NCBI GenBank assembly: GCA_036847185.1
Contig: DAIUAM010000061.1
Span: 1 to 13,799 of the forward strand
Source of the DNA: UBA4738 sp002413305
GTDB lineage: Bacteria; Actinomycetota; UBA4738
Direction of reading: 5' to 3'
DNA length: 13,799 nucleotides
Of the stretch, positions 1 through 6,278 are shown in pieces. Both the position numbers and the translations under genes were made by a program. Each line of letters begins with the position of its first letter. Positions within the stretch are counted from its first letter, which is position 1. A model generated the notes under the pieces. That model was not told where the DNA came from. It saw nothing but the letters and a program-made list of their open reading frames with translations, and ran no database searches.

Positions 1-141
1 CAGGGCGAGGAGGCCGATGAGGGCGTAGGGGAGCAGGAGCCGCCAGGGGTTGCGGGCGCCGCCGGATCCCTGGCTGCTGCCGCCGCCGAAGTCGAAGCCC
101 TGCCAGCGCCCCCGCTTGCCGCTGCCGTTGTCGTTCGCCAT
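1..141 (-). CDS. N-terminus of a membrane protein, possibly FtsH protease (partial)
   Basis: Leftward gene cut by the window edge; 47 codons are visible from an ATG at 139-141. A GGACAGGA ribosome site sits 9 nt upstream. The first 30 residues are polar and rich in Gly, Ser, Lys and Arg. They are followed by NPWRLLLPYALIGLLAL, the start of a transmembrane helix with positive residues on its N-terminal side. A short cytoplasmic leader followed by one early helix is how membrane-anchored FtsH AAA+ zinc proteases begin in many actinobacteria, hence the suggestion. No AAA or HExxH motif is within the window, so the identity is an inference; another membrane protein with a disordered N-terminus is possible. 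The upstream region carries a perfect inverted repeat (197-219) that may be its operator. Confidence 0.6.
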   Translation of the reverse strand, partial: MANDNGSGKRGRWQGFDFGGGSSQGSGGARNPWRLLLPYALIGLLAL

Positions 142-194
142 CCTGTGTTGTCCTGTCCCGTCTCACGCAGGCTGACGCCCGCACGTCCCCGTAC

Positions 195-578
195 ATGTTC
201 CCACCCCTCTGGTGGGAACGACTGCCGTATGGCCGTCCCTCACTTCCCACCACAAGCAGGCTCGACGTCGGCAGCGACATAGTCCGGAAGGGGACCGGCG
301 GCGAGGATGGCTACTCGGGGTTCACGGTCCGGGACCCCCAGGGCGGCGAGCGGGAGGGGACCGAGTTGGAGCCGCTGCTCCGGGGGCGCGGCGTCCGGCG
401 CCTGGTCATCCTCGGCCTGGCCACCGACTACTGCGTGAAGGAGACGGCCCTCGACGCCGTGGCGAAGGGCTTCGACGCCATGGTGCTCCGCGAGGGTGTG
501 CGGGCGGTCGATCTCTCGCCGGGCGACGGGGAGCGAGCGCTCCGGGACGTCGAGGCGGCGGGAGGCTCGGTTCGCTAG
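195..578 (+). pseudogene. Nicotinamidase/isochorismatase-family fragment, C-terminal part only
   Basis: From about residue 24 the reading frame matches the C-terminal half of nicotinamidase (PncA type), which converts nicotinamide to nicotinate and ammonia in NAD salvage. Visible motifs are VRKGT (Lys32, equivalent to the catalytic lysine), DGYSGF (39-43) and GLATDYCVK with Cys80 as the catalytic cysteine, followed by the usual TALDA helix and a C-terminal PGD motif. The N-terminal half is missing: there is no catalytic Asp (D-Q-x-D-F region) and no Asp-x-His-x-His metal site, and neither is found in the other frames upstream. The first ~23 residues are unrelated sequence running through the 197-219 inverted repeat. 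The fragment is therefore very unlikely to be active. The frame is otherwise open, so truncation may be fairly recent. Its stop codon overlaps the stop of the opposing CBS fragment. Confidence 0.75.
197..219. promoter_or_regulatory. Perfect 9-bp inverted repeat, candidate operator
   Basis: GTTCCCACC (197-205), 5-nt spacer, GGTGGGAAC (211-219). The arms match perfectly and lie 56 nt upstream of the leftward start at 141, a good place for a repressor site. A third half-site, TTCCCACC, occurs at 244-251. Neither strand has a following T run, so an intrinsic terminator is less likely. The regulator is unknown. Confidence 0.45.
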
Positions 579-740
579 GTCGAGCCCGAGGGGTTCTCGG
601 CGGCGGCTCGCGACAGGTCCCGCATCGACACCATCCCGATCACCTGCCCGCCGTCTTGGACGGGAAGGTGGCGGAAGTGCCCTCGAGCATCCGGGTCAGG
701 GCCTCCTCGACCGAGCAGTCGGGCTCCAGGCACTTCTGTT
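575..740 (-). pseudogene. CBS-domain protein fragment with a frameshift
   Basis: On the reverse strand, EPDCSVEEALTRMLE (about 737-693) runs in one frame. After a one-base shift near 690 it continues as RHLPVQDGGQVIGMVSMRDL and ends in AAAENPSGST and a TAG at 577-575. Together these form the second half of a CBS domain, the adenosyl-ligand-binding module usually found in pairs; h-RHLPVVD-G-hhGhVShRDL is its signature. The sequence reads GAGGGCAC where GAGGGGCAC would restore the frame, so one G of a G run is missing. No first CBS motif is seen upstream, so the gene is also 5'-truncated. Tail-to-tail overlap with the nicotinamidase fragment suggests that two formerly convergent genes lost their 5' parts. 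A sequencing error could explain the shift but not the truncation. Confidence 0.65.
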
Positions 741-855
741 CCCGGGCGTGGGGTCCATAAACTCGATCGCCACCTGACAGGGTCGGCGAGTGCCCGATCT
801 GCGACAATGCCGCGCTGTGTTCCGGTCCCTCCTCTACCTCCTCCTGCGGACCGCC

Positions 856-1053
856 CGCGTTCACGAGCTGGCGGACATCCAGGACGACACCTACCGTCTC
901 GTCGCCGACATCTCGGGTCTCCGGCGGCTCGGGTACGTCCCCGGGGTCCCCTTGGACGAGGGCATCGCCGACCTGATGGAGGAACTGGGCGAGCGGCCAG
1001 AGCTTCCGATGGGCGCCACGATCTTCCGGCCTGGCCAGAAGGCGGAGGAGTGA
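856..1053 (+). pseudogene. NAD-dependent sugar epimerase/dehydratase, C-terminal fragment
   Basis: The open frame begins at 790, but family-like sequence starts at about 870: DTYRLVADISGLRRLGYVPG followed by VPLDEGIADLMEELGERPEL. The pattern ADIS-x-(A/L)RR-LGY-P-x-V-x-L-EEG is the usual C-terminal substrate-binding end of extended short-chain dehydrogenases such as nucleotide-sugar 4-epimerases. The Rossmann fold (GxxGxxG) and the YxxxK catalytic pair are absent from every frame upstream, so this is a 5'-truncated remnant of about 60 residues. The start of similarity lies next to one copy of a 15-nt direct repeat (853-867 and 1143-1157) that may mark a recombination junction. The original substrate cannot be told from this piece. 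Confidence 0.55.
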
Positions 1054-1391
1054 CCGAGATCCGGTCGAGACCAGGCCCGCCGTCGGTGGGACGCAGCCGC
1101 TGGGCGGGAAAGGCCGGCCCGGATCTCCCACGCGGTTGCCGAGCCCGCGTTCACGAGGCAGGCGGCCTCACGGTCAGCGACCTTGCCGGGAGGGGCCCGA
1201 TCCTTCGGCGGTGGGAGCGATTACCAACCGGATCTCTCTTACAGTCCGGCTCGGGTGGGGTGACGAAGGACTCAAAGCGGATGGCTACGTTTGGGCAGGG
1301 CCGGGGCGCCGAGCCTGGAGGCTGCAGCGGTGGAATGTGGAGGGCCTACACTGCTCTCCAGGATCGGGGACCGGGTCGAGGAAGGAAGAGC
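1054..1391. other. 338-bp non-coding stretch: epimerase remnant to cold-shock gene
   Basis: No frame shows convincing coding bias or recognisable motifs. It contains the second copy of the 15-nt direct repeat (1143-1157). The last ~50 nt should hold the promoter and 5' leader of the cold-shock gene: a TACACT hexamer at 1347-1352, about 40 nt before the start, resembles a -10 box, but no good -35 is seen. Long structured leaders are known for cold-shock genes; no specific fold was recognised here. Confidence 0.4.
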
Positions 1392-1613
1392 ATGCCTGTC
1401 GGGGTCGTCAAGTGGTTCAGCGAGAACAGGGGCTACGGGTTCATAACCCCCGATGGGGGAGAGAAGGACGTCTTCGTCCATGCCACCGGCATCAAGGGAG
1501 AGGGGCGCCAGAACCTGCGAGAGGGCGAGCGCGTGGAGTTCGAGATCATCCCGGGGCCCAAGGGCCCCCAGGCGGGGAGCGTCACGCCGATCGCCGAAGG
1601 CAGTCCGCAATAA
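1392..1613 (+). CDS. Cold-shock domain protein (CspA family)
   Basis: A 73-residue single cold-shock domain, the standard length. It binds single-stranded RNA/DNA and acts as an RNA chaperone in the cytoplasm. KWFSENRGYGFITP (residues 7-20) contains the RNP1-type motif GYGFI, and DVFVHAT (26-32) is the RNP2 motif. The C-terminal EGERVEFEI and GPQAGSV strands complete the beta barrel. The ATG at 1392 is chosen because GGAAGGA lies a few bases upstream and the conserved domain starts right there; the longer frame upstream has no family match. It appears monocistronic, with a candidate terminator hairpin at 1658-1695. Many actinobacterial Csp proteins are constitutive rather than cold-induced, so the family name says little about its regulation. 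Confidence 0.95.
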   Translation: MPVGVVKWFSENRGYGFITPDGGEKDVFVHATGIKGEGRQNLREGERVEFEIIPGPKGPQAGSVTPIAEGSPQ

Positions 1614-1657
1614 GAGCGCAGAGCCGCACCCCGTGAGCCCGGTAGCACCCATCGCCC

Positions 1658-1695
1658 CCGTAACCGCTTCCCGGCGAGAAGCGCCTCGGTAACGG
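1658..1695 (+). terminator. Hairpin downstream of the cold-shock gene
   Basis: CCGTAAC (1658-1664) pairs with GTAACGG (1689-1695) with one mismatch. The inner arm CGCTTC (1665-1670) pairs perfectly with GAAGCG (1678-1683) around a 7-nt loop. It lies 45 nt after the cold-shock stop. There is no T tract, so it is a structured 3' end at best; such hairpins are common at actinobacterial gene ends. Confidence 0.4.
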
Positions 1696-1838
1696 CTCTC
1701 GGCCCTCTGGACCACCGATCAACCGTAGGTATCGCCTCGACCGGGCGACGCGATCCCGATCCCGTCCCCGAGCAGAAGGACGATGAGAGGTAGCAGGGGG
1801 TCTGCCCGAGCAAGAATGCCTCGCCTCGCCCGCCGAAA

Positions 1839-1951
1839 GTGCGAGCCGACCTGATCCGCCGGATGCACGAGCGGCCGGCGTGGTCTTCTTCGAGGGCTTG
1901 TCGCACTGCGAGCGGTACGCCCTCCGACGGTTGGTCAGACCGCGGGAGTGA
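1839..1951 (+). pseudogene. Short frameshifted gene remnant of unknown family
   Basis: A GTG at 1839 opens VRADLIRRMHERPA. After a one-base shift near 1880 the frame continues as VVFFEGLSHCERYALRRLV and ends RPRE at a TGA (1949-1951). Both pieces have strong G/C third positions, and inserting one G in the GGCG run would join them. No family was recognised. It overlaps the 3' end of the opposing desaturase gene by about 17 nt. It is either the tail of a lost gene or a chance open stretch. The rest of 1614-1838 shows nothing beyond the hairpin. Confidence 0.3.
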
Positions 1952-2897
1952 CGGCGAGTCCCTCGAGAACCGGCTCGAGCCGGAGACGGCGCGCCCGCGA
2001 CTCCTCGAACCAGCTCGCCGCCCGGTCGACCTTGGCAACAAAGGCGATGAGGCGATCCCGCGCCACCTCCGCCTCCGGGGTCAATCCGCTCAGCTGCTGG
2101 AGCCGCCAGTGCTTGAACAGCACGGGTACGAGGACCTGATCGTGGTGCAGCCGGAGGTCATATACGCCCGCGTCGGCCATCGCCTTTGCCCGCTCGCCGA
2201 ACCCGGGCACTCCGGCGCTCGGCATCGCGAAGCTGAGGACCTGCCGCTCCATCGCGATGACGACGGGCGACGGATCCACCTCCAGCGCCGCCGTGCCCAC
2301 ATCCCGGTAGAACACGTAGTGGAGGTTCTCGTCCTGCGCGATCCGCGCCGTCAACCGTTCGAGCGAGGGCTCGGCGGTGAGCTTTCCGGTGTTCCGGTGC
2401 GAGATCCGCGTTGCGAGCTCCTGCAGGGTCGTGAACACCACGCCGTCGAGCGGGCCCTCGTTCGCCAACCGCCGGCGGTACCCGTGCGAGACCTGATCCA
2501 TACGGGCGCGCTCAAGCGCGACGGGGTCCAGGCCGCGGGTAACCGTCAGGTAGTCGCGCAGGACGATCGAATGCCGACCTTCTTCGGCCGTCCACCTTCT
2601 GCTCCACTCGCCCCAGACGCCATCGCCTCCGAAGACATCCCAGAGCGCAAGAACGTAGTAGGGGAGGTTGTCCTCGGTGAGGAGGTTCAGCTCCAAGCAG
2701 GTCTGGGCGATTCCAGCCAGGCGGCTGTCCGAAGCCTGCCATGGCTCTTCGCGGTAGTTACGCCCTTCCTCGTAGGGAACGTACTCGTGCGGGAACCACT
2801 CGGTGCTGGTCTCGATGTGTCGCTCGAGATAGCGCTCGACCGCGGGGGTGAGCTCCTCGAGCAAGTCCGTGCTGCCGGCGGATGATCCCGTCGTCAT
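1935..2897 (-). CDS. Acyl-[acyl-carrier-protein] desaturase (DesA-like, di-iron)
   Basis: A 320-residue protein of the soluble acyl-ACP desaturase family, a ferritin-like di-iron fold. It uses O2 and reduced ferredoxin to put a cis double bond into ACP-bound fatty acyl chains, adjusting membrane lipid fluidity. All expected iron ligands can be placed: Glu75 (LLTEDN), Glu106 and His109 (EEGRH), Glu160 (TLQE), Glu190 and His193 (DENLH). The N-terminal EWFPHEYVPYEEGRNY (33-48) is typical of the mycobacterial/actinobacterial DesA1-DesA2 branch. The ATG at 2897 has GGAAGGAG 7 nt upstream. The gene is transcribed leftward; the small membrane protein (3166-3285) lies 268 bp upstream on the same strand, with a 22-nt palindrome between them that may control or separate the two. 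Position of desaturation and chain-length preference cannot be read from sequence. Confidence 0.92.
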   Translation of the reverse strand: MTTGSSAGSTDLLEELTPAVERYLERHIETSTEWFPHEYVPYEEGRNYREEPWQASDSRLAGIAQTCLELNLLTEDNLPYYVLALWDVFGGDGVWGEWSRRWTAEEGRHSIVLRDYLTVTRGLDPVALERARMDQVSHGYRRRLANEGPLDGVVFTTLQELATRISHRNTGKLTAEPSLERLTARIAQDENLHYVFYRDVGTAALEVDPSPVVIAMERQVLSFAMPSAGVPGFGERAKAMADAGVYDLRLHHDQVLVPVLFKHWRLQQLSGLTPEAEVARDRLIAFVAKVDRAASWFEESRARRLRLEPVLEGLAVTPAV

Positions 2898-3068
2898 GGT
2901 CTCGCTCCTTCCGAGGACGGGATCCTCTCATGGATGCTCGACCTGCGTGGACGCATCGCGGCTGCTCATGCTCGGTACTCCGGTCCTCGCGGATCGGGGT
3001 CTCGGTGTTCCCTCAGGTACTTGGAGGAGATCGAGCCACGCCGCCGACCTAGCTCCAGCGCCACTGGC

Positions 3069-3090
3069 ATGAGCCGGGGGCCCGGCTCAT
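3069..3090. promoter_or_regulatory. 22-nt perfect palindrome upstream of the desaturase
   Basis: ATGAGCCGGG, a GG centre, CCCGGCTCAT: ten pairs on each side, about 170 bp upstream of the desaturase start and 75 bp past the stop of the small membrane gene. Neither strand has a U tract. It could end the small-gene transcript on the reverse strand or be an operator for the desaturase. Confidence 0.45.
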
Positions 3091-3165
3091 AATGAAGCCT
3101 CCGCCGAGAGGGGTGGTCGCACATCTCAACCCCCTGAGCAGCCACGATGACGCTTGCGGGCCGTT

Positions 3166-3285
3166 TCAGGACCCGCGGCTCCGCCCATAAACTATCCGGA
3201 GAATGGTGAGCCCCAGCAGCGCCGCGGCGACGACAAGGAGCAGCGCTGGCCTGAACTTCGTTCGCCCCACTTTATGGTGTTCCAC
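3166..3285 (-). CDS. Small single-helix membrane protein, 39 aa
   Basis: The start is a GTG at 3285, with AGGAGG exactly 5 nt upstream, which strongly supports this start over the longer open frame that continues upstream. The product begins with a basic, polar stretch (VEHHKVGRTKFRP), then a hydrophobic helix ALLLVVAAALLGLTILRIVY, and ends in a basic tail (GRSRGS). This predicts one membrane span with charged residues on both sides. No family was recognised. Its promoter should be in the 213-bp gap to the divergent small gene at 3499. It could act with the desaturase downstream or be an independent small envelope protein. Short ORFs like this are often missed in annotation. Confidence 0.6.
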   Translation of the reverse strand: MEHHKVGRTKFRPALLLVVAAALLGLTILRIVYGRSRGS

Positions 3286-3498
3286 AGCTGCCTCCTCGGG
3301 TTCTCCGCCCAAGGTAGGAACCGGGTGTGAACGCCCGATGAAGAACCCGCTGATTCGCCCTGAGCGCCTCCGTCCGGCCGCTTGTGTTCGACCTGCCCGG
3401 TGCGAAGGAGCCTCGGGCGCCTCGGCCGCGGTACCCTGGAGGACGAGACTTCGCCGTCTTCGCGACCAGGTCTCGACGTTCGCTGAGGAGGGGTGCGC

Positions 3499-3678
3499 AT
3501 GAGTGCAGATCGCGGGTCCTCGGTGCCGGAGCCCGTTCCGCAAGCCGCACCGGGAGGGTTCGCGGCCGCGGAACCGCTCCCGGATTTCGTCCGCCGGATC
3601 GTGCGTGAGGAACTCCGCCCTATCCATCGGTTGCTCGAGGAGCTCCGGGATCGCTCGTTGACGAACCCCCCGGCCTGA
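3499..3678 (+). CDS. Small protein, 59 aa, upstream of katG; shares a motif with the gene at 5987-6232
   Basis: ATG at 3499 with a GAGGAGGGG ribosome site (3485-3493); an in-frame GTG at 3493 is too close to that site to be the start. The first ~25 residues are rich in Pro, Ala and Gly and probably disordered. Residues 26-51 form a predicted amphipathic charged helix with the core VRRIVREELRPIHRLLEELR. The same pattern (EPL-x3-VRR-x-VREEL-x-P-x4-L-x-ELR) is in the small protein encoded on the far side of katG. The gene ends 46 nt before the katG start on the same strand, so the two are probably co-transcribed. No enzyme motif, membrane segment or DNA-binding motif is visible. The helix suggests a protein-protein contact or oligomerisation role, which is only an inference. 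Confidence 0.75.
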   Translation: MSADRGSSVPEPVPQAAPGGFAAAEPLPDFVRRIVREELRPIHRLLEELRDRSLTNPPA

Positions 3679-3724
3679 CAGCAGGGCGTAACCGCAACCG
3701 AAGCAAGAGAGGAGAAGGACCGAC

Positions 3725-5923
3725 GTGTCTGACATCGGCAGCGAGAGCGAGAACCCCGTCATCCCTTCCCCGACCCCCACGGCGCATCGGCCGAGGACGA
3801 ACAAGGACTGGTGGCCGGATCAGCTGGACCTCTCGGTCCTGCACCAGCACGCGCCCCGGTCCGATCCGATGGGCGCGGACCACCGCTACCGGGAAGCGTT
3901 CAAGGACCTCGACGTCGAGGCGCTGAAGCGGGACCTCATCGAGCTGATGACGACCTCGCAGGACTGGTGGCCGGCCGATTACGGCCATTACGGGCCGCTG
4001 TTCATCCGGATGTCGTGGCATGCCGCGGGCACCTACCGCATCGCCGATGGCCGGGGCGGCGGCGGCACCGGCGCGCAGCGCTTCGCCCCCCTCAACAGCT
4101 GGCCCGACAACGCGAGCCTCGACAAGGCGCGTCGGCTGCTCTGGCCGATCAAGAAGAAGTACGGGCGGAAGCTCTCCTGGGCCGACCTGATCATCCTCGC
4201 CGGCAACGTGGCCATGGAGTCGATGGGGTTCGAGACGTTCGGCTTCGGCTTCGGGCGAGAGGACATCTTCGAGCCCGAGGAGATCTTCTGGGGGCCGGAG
4301 GACACCTGGCTGGGGGACGAGCGCCACGGGGGGGACGGTCAGATCCGGGGGCCGTTCGGCGCCGACCACATGGGCCTGATCTACGTGAACCCGGAGGGGC
4401 CGGGCGGGAATCCCGATCCGCTCGATGCGGCGAGGTACATCCGGCAGTCGTTCGGTCGCATGGCGATGAACGACGAGGAGACGGTCGCGCTCATCGTCGG
4501 CGGCCACACGTTCGGCAAGACCCATGGCGCCGCACCGGCGGCCGACTACGTCGGGCCCGAACCGGAGGCTGCACCGGTCGAGGAGCAGGGTCTCGGCTGG
4601 AGGAACACCTTCGGCACCGGCAAGGGACCCGACACGATCACCAGCGGCCTGGAAGGCGCGTGGAGCCCCACTCCGACGACCTGGGACAACAGCTTCCTGG
4701 AGACCCTGTACCGCTACGACTGGGAGCTGACGACGAGCCCCGGCGGCGCGAAGCAATGGACGCCTAAGGATCAGTCTGCTCGTGACACCGTGCCGGACGC
4801 GCACGACCCGTCCAAGCGGCACGCGCCCGTGATGCTGACCACGGACCTGGCGCTGAAGGTCGATCCGATCTACGGCCCGATCACGAAGCGGTTCCTCGAG
4901 CATCCGGACGAGCTCGCCGATGCCTTCGCCCGAGCGTGGTACAAGCTGATCCACCGCGACATGGGGCCCGTCACGCGGCTCCTCGGCCCTTGGGTACCGG
5001 AGCCGCAGCTGTGGCAGGACCCCGTCCCCGAGGTCGATCACGAACTGATCGGCGAGCAGGACATCGCCGCCCTGAAGGGGAAGCTCCTGGCCTCGGGACT
5101 GTCGATCTCGCAGCTCGTCTCCACCGCATGGGCGTCGGCGGCCAGCTTCCGCGGCACGGACAAGCGGGGCGGGGCCAACGGCGCCCGGATCCGGCTTGCG
5201 CCGCAACGGGACTGGGAGGTCAACGACCCGACCCAACTGGGCAAGGTGCTGCAGACCCTCGAGCAGATCCAGCAGGACTTCAACGGTTCGCAGTCCAGCG
5301 GGAAGAAGGTCTCGCTCGCCGACCTGATCGTGCTGGGCGGGTGCGCGGCCGTCGAGCAAGCGGCGAAGAACGCGGGCTTCGATGTGACCGTTCCGTTCCT
5401 GCCGGGGCGCACCGACGCCTCGCAGGAGCAGACTGACGTGGAGTTGTTCGCCGTGCTCGAGCCGACCTTCGATGGGTGCCGCAACTACCTGCGGGCCGGG
5501 GAGAAGCTGTCACCGGAGACCCTGCTGGTGGAGCGGGCCAACCTGCTGACCCTGACCGCTCCCGAGATGACGGTGTTGGTCGGCGGCATGCGCGCCCTGA
5601 ACGCCAATCACCGGCAGGCCCAGCACGGCGTGTTCACCGACCGGCCGGAGACGCTCTCCAACGACTTCTTCGTGAACCTGCTCGACATGGGCACGGAGTG
5701 GAAGACCTCCGTCTCGGAGGAGAACGTGTACGAGGGTCGCGACCGGGCCTCGGGTCAGCTCAAGTGGACGGCCACCGCCGTCGACCTCGTGTTCGGTTCG
5801 AGCTCCCAGCTGCGAGCCATCGCGGAGGTCTACGCGTGCGACGACTCGAAGGAGAAGTTCGTTCGTGACTTCGTGGCGGCGTGGGACAAGGTCATGAGCC
5901 TGGATCGCTTCGACCTCGCCTGA
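3725..5923 (+). CDS. katG: Catalase-peroxidase KatG
   Basis: A full-length 732-residue bifunctional haem enzyme that breaks down H2O2 and oxidises peroxidase substrates in the cytoplasm. The N-terminal haem domain has the distal Arg95, Trp98 and His99 (IRMSWHAAGTYR), the proximal haem ligand His261 (GGHTFGKTHG), and Tyr220 (MGLIYVNPEGP) and Met246 (FGRMAMND), which with Trp98 form the Met-Tyr-Trp cross-link needed for catalase activity. Ser307 in DTITSGLE is equivalent to Ser315 of the tuberculosis enzyme. The C-terminal half is the usual inactive duplicated domain. The start is a GTG with AGGAGAAGGA just upstream. No furA or oxyR homologue lies next to it; the neighbours are two related small genes, one 46 nt upstream on the same strand and one convergent 63 nt downstream. 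Confidence 0.98.
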   Translation: MSDIGSESENPVIPSPTPTAHRPRTNKDWWPDQLDLSVLHQHAPRSDPMGADHRYREAFKDLDVEALKRDLIELMTTSQDWWPADYGHYGPLFIRMSWHAAGTYRIADGRGGGGTGAQRFAPLNSWPDNASLDKARRLLWPIKKKYGRKLSWADLIILAGNVAMESMGFETFGFGFGREDIFEPEEIFWGPEDTWLGDERHGGDGQIRGPFGADHMGLIYVNPEGPGGNPDPLDAARYIRQSFGRMAMNDEETVALIVGGHTFGKTHGAAPAADYVGPEPEAAPVEEQGLGWRNTFGTGKGPDTITSGLEGAWSPTPTTWDNSFLETLYRYDWELTTSPGGAKQWTPKDQSARDTVPDAHDPSKRHAPVMLTTDLALKVDPIYGPITKRFLEHPDELADAFARAWYKLIHRDMGPVTRLLGPWVPEPQLWQDPVPEVDHELIGEQDIAALKGKLLASGLSISQLVSTAWASAASFRGTDKRGGANGARIRLAPQRDWEVNDPTQLGKVLQTLEQIQQDFNGSQSSGKKVSLADLIVLGGCAAVEQAAKNAGFDVTVPFLPGRTDASQEQTDVELFAVLEPTFDGCRNYLRAGEKLSPETLLVERANLLTLTAPEMTVLVGGMRALNANHRQAQHGVFTDRPETLSNDFFVNLLDMGTEWKTSVSEENVYEGRDRASGQLKWTATAVDLVFGSSSQLRAIAEVYACDDSKEKFVRDFVAAWDKVMSLDRFDLA

Positions 5924-5943
5924 TCGGCCCCCCTGTCGAGTGA

Positions 5944-5962
5944 CGGGTTCCCTTCGGACCCG
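5944..5962. terminator. Hairpin between katG and the convergent small gene
   Basis: CGGGTTCC (5944-5951), loop CTTC, GGACCCG (5956-5962): seven pairs with one bulged T. It lies 21 nt after the katG stop and 24 nt past the stop of the opposing gene, so it could serve both strands. There is no U tract on the katG strand. Confidence 0.45.
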
Positions 5963-5986
5963 CCACCCGACGCGGCGAGGGGTCGT

Positions 5987-6232
5987 TCATGCAGGCCGAG
6001 GCTCTGACGTGGTCGTCGTCCGCGTGCTCGGGACCCCATCTCCCGGACCGGGGAAGGTCTCAGCCCGCGATCCGAACCCGCTCTCGTAGGCAGCAACCTC
6101 TGCTGGCCGGAGCTCCTTCAAGATGTCCAGGACGGGCTCAAGCTCCTCTCGGACGACGCGCCGGACCATGTGCTCCAACGGCTCGTACGCTGGCAGCATC
6201 TCCTGCGGTTCGCGCAGCCGCTTCTGTTCCAT
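5987..6232 (-). CDS. Small protein, 81 aa, downstream of katG; related to the gene at 3499-3678
   Basis: ATG at 6232 with GAGGAGG 6 nt upstream, so this start is preferred to the longer frame. Residues 17-43 contain EPLEHMVRRVVREELEPVLD followed by ILKELRP, matching the helix of the small protein upstream of katG (shared EPL, VRR, VREEL, Pro and ELR positions). The rest differs: a charged N-terminus and a C-terminal tail rich in Gly, Pro, Thr and Ser that looks disordered. The gene is convergent with katG. Its 5' end is only about 50 bp from a truncated transposase, so its native promoter may have been replaced or disturbed. Function unknown; the shared helix and shared neighbourhood suggest a role linked to katG or a small family of interacting partners. 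Confidence 0.7.
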   Translation of the reverse strand: MEQKRLREPQEMLPAYEPLEHMVRRVVREELEPVLDILKELRPAEVAAYESGFGSRAETFPGPGDGVPSTRTTTTSEPRPA

Positions 6233-6278
6233 GTCACACCTCCTCTCAACGAAGTTGCACAACCGGTTGGGTGGAGTA

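Noticed and set aside
3620..5359. 579-codon open frame antisense to katG
   Set aside because: It is the complementary frame of a highly GC-biased gene. The translation is Arg/Leu/Gly/Pro-rich without any family motif, while the sense strand encodes every KatG catalytic residue.
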